Source: Bacillota bacterium
GTDB lineage: Bacteria; Bacillota; Clostridia; Peptostreptococcales; Anaerovoracaceae
Length of the DNA stretch: 8,001 bases
Direction of reading: 5' to 3'
Assembly: GCA_023415235.1 (NCBI GenBank)
Contig: JAEZLP010000055.1
Span: forward strand, 1 to 8,001
Part shown: positions 1 to 5,028 of the stretch, piece after piece
Position numbering within the stretch: position 1 is the first letter of the stretch
Layout of the letters: every line of letters begins with the position of its first letter
Program-made: the position numbers and the translations under genes
Notes under the pieces: model-generated
The model's input: only the letters and a program-made list of their open reading frames with translations
Database searches by the model: none
What the model was told of the DNA's origin: nothing

Positions 1-524
1 CTTCCACTACATCTAACCATGTAGATATTTCTCGATTGGTAATAAAAATGATACTTCTTGTTTCATTAAGAAAAGTAACTGCTCGATAAAAAGCCTGCAA
101 CTCTGACCTGGTTGGTTCTAGATAAAAAACATCATCAATAATAATCAAGTCGCACTCCCGCATATATGAGAAGGTTGCTCCTGCTTTTGGGTTTATATCT
201 TTGTTCTCTACAATAGATACAAAAGTATCAATGGATGCATAGTAAGTTTTATGTCCATTACCGATCGCTGTTTCTCCAAGATGAACTGCAAGACTAGTTT
301 TGCCTGTCCCGCATTTATCAAGCAGAATAACGTTTTGTTCTTCATTAAGCCATGTCAGATGGGATAATTGTTTAATTTGCCATTCCAAACCTTTGTTTAA
401 ATTCGATAATTCAAATACCTTGTTGGGAAGTTTGCTTGCCCTTCTTAGCTTGATCTGTTTTTGTCTGGCTCGTTTTAAATACTTCTCATTTATTGTAGTT
501 CTTAATATATTTTCTAAAGACTTT
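1..524 (-). pseudogene. istB: IstB-like AAA+ transposition helper, 5'-truncated and cut by the window edge
   Basis: IstB proteins are AAA+ ATPases that help the IstA transposase of IS21 elements choose and capture target DNA. Reading the minus strand from about 524 down to 1 gives an uninterrupted frame with a Walker A-like motif KCGTGKTSL (about 295-325) and a Walker B-like LIIIDDV (about 127-148), followed by the sensor-like stretch IIFITNRE. The first glycine of the usual GxxxxGK[ST] pattern is Asp here (DKCGTGKT). The usual first 40 or so residues are missing: upstream of the recognisable part (around LENILRTTINEKYL) there is no ATG, GTG or TTG before the neighbouring chimeric frame takes over, and the first TTG lies just before the ATPase core. 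The frame is +1 relative to the upstream gene, whose stop at 486-488 lies inside it. I infer a deletion or recombination removed its start, so it is probably untranslated unless frameshifting occurs. The C-terminus lies outside the window. Confidence 0.75.
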
Positions 525-1427
525 AATAGTGGAAGCGGTACAAAACAAACCGGTGTTTTCCAATCTGCTGACGCATCTCCAAACAATGGATTTTTTCCCT
601 CGGTTATTCCAATGAACCCTGCGGAATACTTCATGGCACTTGCCGCAGAACACCATTTGGGATAAGGGATGATTATTGCTGTAGTTTCTCTTCTTTCCGT
701 TCTTACTTATATGCACACATCTTCTGCGGACAAGCTCTTCCTGAACCTGCATATAAATTTCACGCGGGATTATGGGCTCATGGCTGTTTTCTACATAGTA
801 TTGAGGAACTATGCCGTTATTGGCCACCCTTTTCTTCGATAAAAAATCTACTGTATAGGTTTTCTGCAACAGCGCATCACCGATATATTTTTCATTCCTC
901 AAAATCTTATTGATGGTGCTGGTATGCCATCTGTGATTGCCTGCACCTGTCAGAATTCCGTCAGCTTCCAGACCTCTTGCTATCTGCAGCATGCTGGATC
1001 CTTCAAGATATTCTCTGTAAATGCGCTTAACAATTTCAGCTTCTTCAGGAACGATAACTAAATTGCCATCCTTAATTTTAGGAATTCCACACTCCTTTCT
1101 TAACTGATTGACATAATTTCTGACTGTTCCTTCGCTGACACCTCCATCTATTTTTCGTTCCTGCAGCCAGTCCAGTACCTGTGCACTAGTCATATCCGGA
1201 TATTGTGTTAACCATGATCTGATTAAATCCCGATGTTTATCAAGTTTCTTAGTCCGTTTCTTTTGACTTTCTAAAACCAGTTCCATTTCATCGGGACTTA
1301 GATTTAGATATTTGTACACCGTTGTCCGGGATAGATCAAGACGCTTGGAGATCTGGCTTACATTAAAATGCATGTCCTTTAAACTCTGGATCTCTGAATA
1401 CATATTCCACCCTTCTGCTACGTTCAT
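486..1427 (-). CDS. Chimeric protein: IstA N-terminal HTH region fused to serine-recombinase DNA-binding and zinc-ribbon domains
   Basis: I chose the ATG at 1427 (313 residues) because AAGGAGGA lies 5 nt upstream; a longer TTG start at 1451 lacks a ribosome site. Residues 9-117 match the N-terminus of IS21-type IstA: an HTH (FNVSQISKRLDLSRTTVYKYL) and a second helical segment (SAQVLDWLQERKIDGGVSEG, then TVRNYVNQLR). An intact IstA would enter its DDE integrase domain here. Instead, from about residue 119 (nt ~1075) the protein becomes the Recombinase domain of a large serine recombinase (VPEEAEIVKRIYREYLEG, ILRNEKYIGDALLQKTYTVD), with a zinc ribbon whose cysteines C261, C264, C285 and C296 are all kept. 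This part is about 80% identical by eye to residues 196-373 of the recombinase at 5015-6583. It stops near residue 302; the last 11 residues are unrelated and overlap istB in another frame. No DDE triad and no resolvase serine are present, so the product cannot catalyse transposition alone; at most it could bind DNA. It could be a recombination relic or an assembly join. Confidence 0.8.
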   Translation of the reverse strand: MNVAEGWNMYSEIQSLKDMHFNVSQISKRLDLSRTTVYKYLNLSPDEMELVLESQKKRTKKLDKHRDLIRSWLTQYPDMTSAQVLDWLQERKIDGGVSEGTVRNYVNQLRKECGIPKIKDGNLVIVPEEAEIVKRIYREYLEGSSMLQIARGLEADGILTGAGNHRWHTSTINKILRNEKYIGDALLQKTYTVDFLSKKRVANNGIVPQYYVENSHEPIIPREIYMQVQEELVRRRCVHISKNGKKRNYSNNHPLSQMVFCGKCHEVFRRVHWNNRGKKSIVWRCVSRLENTGLFCTASTIKVFRKYIKNYNK

Positions 1428-1472
1428 TTCTTCCTCCTTAGCTATGAGCAAAGCTGTTTTATTTCCAGCTCA

Positions 1473-1502
1473 ATCATAGCCTTTTTGGAGGATTGTGGTA
1501 AA
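1473..1502 (-). promoter_or_regulatory. Possible sigma-A-type promoter of the IS gene
   Basis: On the minus strand a TATGAT -10-like box (1473-1478) lies 18 bp from a TTTACC -35-like box (1497-1502), about 45 bp upstream of the ATG at 1427. The position just inside the IS end fits transcription of the IS21 operon. This rests on consensus resemblance only. Confidence 0.35.
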
Positions 1503-1504
1503 TA

Positions 1505-1557
1505 CTGTTCATTCTTATTTGTTGTTTTCTGTTCAATTTAGTTTAACAGTTACAACA
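1505..1557 (-). repeat. Subterminal repeats and outer end of the left IS21-like element
   Basis: CTGTTCATT at 1505-1513 recurs as CTGTTCAAT at 1529-1537, a 24 bp spacing, and a TTAACAGTTACAACA tail (1543-1557) forms the terminus. Spaced copies near the ends are typical IstA-binding sites in IS21 elements. The spacing resembles the 22-23 bp periodicity at the other element (7871-8001), but the repeat sequence differs, so the two elements are of different IS21 types. Confidence 0.55.
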
Positions 1558-1558
1558 G

Positions 1559-1942
1559 CTTATATTTGCTATTTTTGGGGGATGGCTTGGCTGGTTTTTA
1601 GGTGGCTATGACGGATTTTTATATGCTCTAGTTGCCTTTGTTGTGGCAGATTATATCACAGGAGTGATGTGTGCCATTGTTGATAGGACGCTATCCAGTG
1701 AGATTGGTTTTAAGGGCATCTTTAAGAAGGTGCTTATTTTTGTTATGGTCGGCATTGGCCATATCATTGATACCAATCTTATAGGTAATGGAAGCACAGT
1801 AAGAACCGCTGTCATCTTTTTCTACTGCTCAAACGAAGGTATTTCAATGATTGAAAATGCTGGGCACCTTGGATTGCCGATACCGCAGAAACTTAAGGAA
1901 ATCCTGGCACAGCTGCATGATAAAGGTGATGATAGAAAATGA
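1559..1942 (+). pseudogene. Phage holin (toxin secretion/phage lysis holin type), N-terminus removed by IS insertion
   Basis: Holins form inner-membrane lesions that release or activate the phage endolysin. The frame open from just inside the IS end reads LIFAIFGGWLGWFLGGYDG, then hydrophobic FLYALVAFVVADYITGVM, and continues through two more hydrophobic stretches (KKVLIFVMVGIGHIID; VRTAVIFFYCSNEGISMIENAG) to a charged C-terminus, KEILAQLHDKGDDRK. This is the usual pattern of the small clostridial phage holin family (about 135-145 residues). About 10 N-terminal residues, the start codon and the ribosome site are missing, replaced by the IS end near 1557; the frame meets a TAA at 1544-1546. 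A GTG at 1643 is in frame but has no ribosome site and would lose the first membrane segment. The stop overlaps the amidase start as ATGA (1939-1942), so the two formed one lysis operon. I infer that the gene is inactive or expressed only by read-through. Confidence 0.8.
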
Positions 1943-2655
1943 ATCTTAAAAAACTAATCTTAACAAACAATGCCTGCTATAAGGTGGGCAAAACGATAAT
2001 GCCCAAAGGCATCATGGTACACTCCACCGGGGCAAACAACCCATGGCTGAAGCGCTATGTTGGGCCTGACGATGGTTTGCTTGGAAAAAACCCATATAAC
2101 AACCACTGGAATCAGGACAAGCCTGACGGACGACAGGTCTGCGTCCACGGATTTATCGGCAAACTAGCTAATGGAAGCATCGCCACTTACCAAACTCTAC
2201 CCTGGAATCATCGCGGTTGGCATGCCGGAGGAGCAGCGAACGATACGCACATAGGCTTTGAAATCTGCGAGGACGGATTAACCGATGTCTCATATTTAAA
2301 TGCCATATACAAAGAAGCCGTGGAGTTATGCGTGTATCTTTGCAAGCAGTTTAACCTCACCGAAAAGGATATCATCTGCCACTCAGAGGGATATAAACTT
2401 GGCATTGCCAGCAATCACGGCGACGTCATGCACTGGTTTCCAAGACACGGAAAATCGATGGATACTTTTCGAGCTGAGGTTAAAAAACTGCTTACCGCAG
2501 CTGAACTGCCGAAACCTCCTGCTCCCACTCCGACAGAATCTAAAAAGCTGTACCGCGTTCAAGTCGGTTCCTATTCACTTAAGGCGAATGCCGACGCTAT
2601 GCTCAAGAAGGTCAAAGCGGCGGGTTTTGCCGATGCTTTTATCAAAACCGAATGA
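1939..2655 (+). CDS. N-acetylmuramoyl-L-alanine amidase (Amidase_2) endolysin with C-terminal SPOR-like repeat
   Basis: This 238-residue protein is a phage-type endolysin that would cut the bond between N-acetylmuramic acid and L-alanine in peptidoglycan. The zinc amidase domain covers about residues 15-186. The first zinc-ligand motif is MVHST (H28); TLPWNHRGWHAGG (87-98) and HIGFEICED (104-112) are core strands; the segment from CHSEG (H148) to HWFPRHG (H165) holds the remaining likely ligands, assigned by analogy with T7-lysozyme-type amidases. A Pro/Ala-rich linker (191-199) leads to a SPOR-like unit (203-238, KLYRVQVGSYSLKANADAML) that would bind cell-wall glycan; only about half of a typical 70-residue SPOR domain is present. 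There is no signal peptide, so export would depend on a holin. The start overlaps the holin stop (ATGA), indicating translational coupling. With the upstream holin beheaded by the IS, its transcription and export are doubtful although the gene is intact. Confidence 0.9.
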   Translation: MNLKKLILTNNACYKVGKTIMPKGIMVHSTGANNPWLKRYVGPDDGLLGKNPYNNHWNQDKPDGRQVCVHGFIGKLANGSIATYQTLPWNHRGWHAGGAANDTHIGFEICEDGLTDVSYLNAIYKEAVELCVYLCKQFNLTEKDIICHSEGYKLGIASNHGDVMHWFPRHGKSMDTFRAEVKKLLTAAELPKPPAPTPTESKKLYRVQVGSYSLKANADAMLKKVKAAGFADAFIKTE

Positions 2656-2678
2656 GCCGCCTTTGGCGGTACGCAAAC

Positions 2679-2720
2679 GCCCCTCTCCTGTCTGTAGACG
2701 GTAGAGGGGCACCTTTTATT
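2679..2720 (+). terminator. Hairpin terminator-like structure after the amidase
   Basis: GCCCCTCT (2679-2686) pairs perfectly with AGAGGGGC (2703-2710); the interior adds CC/GG and GTC/GAC pairs around a small loop. ACC and then TTTTATTT follow, a modest U-tract. It lies 24 bp after the amidase stop and would end the lysis operon. A shorter hairpin, CCGCC-TTT-GGCGG (2657-2669), sits directly at the amidase stop. The weak U-tract keeps confidence moderate. Confidence 0.6.
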
Positions 2721-2721
2721 T

Positions 2722-2739
2722 CCCCTCCGAAACGGAGGT
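2722..2739 (+). promoter_or_regulatory. Hairpin that masks the ribosome binding site of the 75-residue gene
   Basis: CCTCCG (2724-2729), loop AAA and CGGAGG (2733-2738) form a perfect 6 bp hairpin that includes the GGAGG Shine-Dalgarno sequence (2734-2738) seven bases before the ATG at 2746. When folded it would hide the ribosome site. The CCCCT at 2722-2726 could instead pair with AGGGG at 2705-2709 inside the preceding hairpin, which would free the ribosome site. The pairing is visible in the sequence; a regulatory role is inference. Confidence 0.45.
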
Positions 2740-2745
2740 ATTTAA

Positions 2746-2973
2746 ATGACTGTTATGCAAACCCAGAGAGTTGATTACCCACATGGCAACATTTCGGATG
2801 ATAAAAAACCTATTTCACAGGAGCAGTTGCAACGTGAAGTGGATTATGTGAAAGCGCAGCAAATATTAAAATCCATGCTTAATTGTGGACTTATTTCCTT
2901 GTCTGAATTCAACAAGATAACCGATTTAAACCGCAAAACTTTCTCACCATTATTAGCTGAGATTATGCTCTGA
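2746..2973 (+). CDS. Small SHOCT-like protein of the recombinase cassette
   Basis: This 75-residue soluble protein starts at an ATG with GGAGG 7 nt upstream. The N-terminal third (1-22) is variable and polar. Residues 23-65 (ISQEQLQREVDYVKAQQ, then ILKSMLNCGLISLSEFNKI) have the short helix-turn-helix pair typical of SHOCT-type C-terminal modules, with the LxxGLIxxxEFxxI pattern, ending in FSPLLAEIML. I recall similar proteins of about this size annotated as SHOCT-domain proteins directly upstream of serine recombinases in clostridial mobile elements, which agrees with its place 60 bp before recombinase A on the same strand. The biochemical role is unknown; a small regulator or partner of the recombinases is a guess from position only. 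There is no signal peptide or membrane segment. Confidence 0.75.
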   Translation: MTVMQTQRVDYPHGNISDDKKPISQEQLQREVDYVKAQQILKSMLNCGLISLSEFNKITDLNRKTFSPLLAEIML

Positions 2974-2981
2974 AATCGTTG

Positions 2982-3007
2982 ATATTACTTCGCTTCAGAG
3001 GTAATAT
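2982..3007 (+). promoter_or_regulatory. Inverted repeat upstream of recombinase A
   Basis: ATATTAC (2982-2988) and GTAATAT (3001-3007) form a perfect 7 bp inverted repeat with a 12-base spacer, between the SHOCT-like stop and the ribosome site of recombinase A (AAGGAGGT at 3020-3027). It could be an operator, a small RNA hairpin or half of a recombination site. The dyad is seen; any function is inference. Confidence 0.3.
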
Positions 3008-3033
3008 GTGACACTGACCAAGGAGGTGAGAAT

Positions 3034-4596
3034 TTGAAAAAGGTAACGAAAATCGATGAAAATAAAGCTGATATCACGGAGCGTTCAAAGCTGCGGGTTG
3101 TGGCTTACTGCCGTGTATCTACCGACAGCGATGAACAACTCGTTAGTCTGGATGCGCAGATAAAGCATTACGAGTCTTACATCAATGCAAACCCTGAATG
3201 GGAGTTCGCTGGGCTTTATTATGACGAAGGTGTCACAGGTACGAAAAAGGAAAAACGGTCAGAGCTGCTTCGGATGATTACCGACTGTGAAAATAAGAAA
3301 ATAGACTTCATTGTAACAAAGTCTATCAGCAGATTCGCCCGTAACACTACCGACTGCCTTGAACTGGTTAGAAAACTGCTTGACCTCGGGATTTTTATTT
3401 ATTTCGAGAAAGAGAACATCAACACAGGGTCAATGGAAAGCGAACTCATGCTGTCAATCCTAAGTGGACTGGCCGAAAGTGAATCGGTTTCCATCGCTGA
3501 AAACAATAAGTGGTCGATACAGCGCCGCTTTCAAAATGGCACGTATAAGATATCCTATCCGCCCTATGGCTACGATAACGTAGATGGGGATATGGTCGTT
3601 AACGAGCAACAAGCAGAAATTGTGCGCTATATTTTTACTTCAATTCTATCCGGCAAAAGCACTCATAAAATCGCCGACGAGTTGAACAACCGAAAAGTAC
3701 CCACTAAGAAAGGTGGCCGCTGGACAGCAACAACAATCCGTGGAATGATTGGGAACGAAAAATATACAGGTGATGCCATTTTTCAAAAAACCTATACCGA
3801 TGTCCATTTCAATCGGCATAACAACAAGGGTGAGAAGGATCAGTATCTGATCAAAAACCATCATGAGGCGATTATCAGTCATGAAGATTATGAAGCTGCT
3901 CAGGATATTATCGAACAGCGTGGCAAGGAAAAAGGCTTAGAAAGGCAACATAAAAAATATCAAAACCGCTATCCATTTTCGGGTAGTATCATCTGCGGTC
4001 AGTGCGGAGGTACATTTAAGCGCAGAATCCATTCAAGCGGCAGGCATAGAATTGCTTGGTGCTGCTCCATTCATATCGAAGACATCAAAAAATGCTCCAT
4101 GAAATATGTGCCAGAGTCAGATTTTGAATATGCGTTTGTTACCATGATGAACAAACTTATTTTCGGTCATGAATTCGTCCTCAAGCCGTTACTCATCAGT
4201 CTGCGTGGGATGAATTCAGATGAGACCCTGGAAAGAATTCATGCGATTGACAAGAAACTCGAAGAAAATGTGGAACAGCGAAATGTACTGGTTGGGCTGA
4301 TGACCAAAAAATATCTTGAGCCTGCCGTTTACAATAAGAGCAACAATGATCTGTTGCAAGAGGCAGAACGCCTACGCAGTCAAAAAGAATCCATAACTCG
4401 ATTTTTGAATAATGACTTTCAGAACCTAAGTGAGGTTAGCGCCCTATTGCAATATGCTACCAAAGCATCGATGCTGAAGGGCTTTGGCGGGGATATTTTC
4501 AAACGCTTTGTAGAGCGGGTTGTTGTGTATTCCAGGTCGGAGATTGGATTCGAGTTTAAATGCGGCATTACATTCAAAGAAAGGCTGGTGAGATAA
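3034..4596 (+). CDS. Large serine recombinase A (site-specific integrase/excisionase)
   Basis: Large serine recombinases cut and rejoin att sites through a 5'-phosphoserine intermediate. This 520-residue protein starts at TTG 3034, chosen for the AAGGAGGT six bases upstream. The resolvase domain (about 20-165) has the AYCRVSTDSDEQ motif with nucleophile S29 and the KSISRFARNT motif with R100 and R103. A Recombinase DNA-binding domain follows (about 176-290; PPYGY, EIVRYIFTSILSG, IRGMIGNEKYTGDAIFQKTY). The zinc ribbon uses CGQC (C321, C324), then C343/C344 and C354. A helical, probably coiled-coil segment (about 395-460) is the usual subunit-contact region, and the end matches the normal family C-terminus. 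All catalytic residues are present, so it should be active. Its TAA is followed directly by the GTG of the next gene, so the trio is an operon. It is clearly diverged from recombinase B, so this is not a recent tandem duplication. Confidence 0.95.
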   Translation: MKKVTKIDENKADITERSKLRVVAYCRVSTDSDEQLVSLDAQIKHYESYINANPEWEFAGLYYDEGVTGTKKEKRSELLRMITDCENKKIDFIVTKSISRFARNTTDCLELVRKLLDLGIFIYFEKENINTGSMESELMLSILSGLAESESVSIAENNKWSIQRRFQNGTYKISYPPYGYDNVDGDMVVNEQQAEIVRYIFTSILSGKSTHKIADELNNRKVPTKKGGRWTATTIRGMIGNEKYTGDAIFQKTYTDVHFNRHNNKGEKDQYLIKNHHEAIISHEDYEAAQDIIEQRGKEKGLERQHKKYQNRYPFSGSIICGQCGGTFKRRIHSSGRHRIAWCCSIHIEDIKKCSMKYVPESDFEYAFVTMMNKLIFGHEFVLKPLLISLRGMNSDETLERIHAIDKKLEENVEQRNVLVGLMTKKYLEPAVYNKSNNDLLQEAERLRSQKESITRFLNNDFQNLSEVSALLQYATKASMLKGFGGDIFKRFVERVVVYSRSEIGFEFKCGITFKERLVR

Positions 4597-5028
4597 GTGA
4601 GTCACACACCATTTGGCTATCGTATTGAAAACGGAAAAGCCGTAATTGATATAGAAGCTGCCAAGCAGATAAAAACCTTATTTGATTCCTATTTGTCCGG
4701 CAATTCACTGGCAACTGCTGCAAAGAAGGCGGGTATCACAGCCTTCCACGCGGGCATAGGCAGAATGCTTCGTAATGTGCGTTATCTTGGCGACGACTAT
4801 TACCCCGCCATAATCGACCCGAACACATTTACATCCGCCGAAGCGGAGCGTATCAGGCGGGCAGAGAAACTCGGTCGTATTTATGAACCAAATGAAGAAA
4901 CAACGGTCGTCTATCCTACTGCTTTTCATGTAATAGAAGGAAGAGGAGAATTCGACGACCCCTTTGCGCAGGCGGAATACGCCTACAGTTTAATAGAAAC
5001 GGAAGTGAACAAGAATGGCAGTAAGTAA
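4597..5028 (+). CDS. Small catalysis-free recombinase-like protein (Recombinase domain only)
   Basis: This 143-residue protein starts at GTG 4597, abutting the TAA of recombinase A, with a weak GGTGAG ribosome site inside that gene, so translation is probably coupled. Residues 5-78 match the Recombinase DNA-binding domain found in the middle of large serine recombinases: PFGYRIENGKAVIDIEAA, LFDSYLSGNSLATAAKKAGI, IGRMLRNVRYLGDDYYPAII and IDPNTF. There is no resolvase domain, catalytic serine or zinc ribbon. The C-terminal 50 residues (YPTAFHVIEG, FDDPFAQAEYAYSLIETEV) are not recombinase sequence I can name. It is unlikely to be debris: the frame is clean, it has its own distinctive C-terminus, it overlaps the next gene by 14 bp, and I recall similar small genes wedged between two recombinases in other clostridia. 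A plausible but inferred role is an accessory DNA-binding subunit or directionality factor for the flanking recombinases. Confidence 0.8.
   Translation: MSHTPFGYRIENGKAVIDIEAAKQIKTLFDSYLSGNSLATAAKKAGITAFHAGIGRMLRNVRYLGDDYYPAIIDPNTFTSAEAERIRRAEKLGRIYEPNEETTVVYPTAFHVIEGRGEFDDPFAQAEYAYSLIETEVNKNGSK

Larger units (their letters stand above)
1..1557 (-). mobile_element. IS21-like insertion sequence, istA-side end (partial)
   Basis: This is an IS21-like element read on the minus strand and running off the left edge. It carries an istA-position gene followed by an istB-type AAA+ gene, the standard IS21 order. I place the outer end near 1554-1557 because the minus strand there begins TGTTGTAAC (IS21-family ends usually begin TG), and because the holin reading frame resumes directly after it. 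Between this end and the first gene are two copies of CTGTTCA (1505-1511 and 1529-1535, 24 bp apart), as expected for the subterminal transposase-binding repeats of this family. The other end and any target duplication lie outside the window. The exact end could be off by a few bases. Confidence 0.75.

Noticed and set aside
300..665. Plus-strand 121-codon open frame across the chimeric gene and istB
   Set aside because: It lies opposite two recognisable minus-strand coding sequences and its translation resembles nothing I know.
1643..1942. Holin starting at GTG 1643
   Set aside because: There is no ribosome site, and holin-family sequence with the first membrane segment continues upstream to the IS end.
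2300..2704. Plus-strand 134-codon frame inside the amidase gene
   Set aside because: It is a shifted frame of the amidase and SPOR coding sequence and runs into the terminator hairpin; no independent signal.
4597..5028. Treating the 143-residue gene as a broken recombinase
   Set aside because: Frame, overlap with neighbours and a distinctive C-terminus argue for a maintained gene rather than debris.
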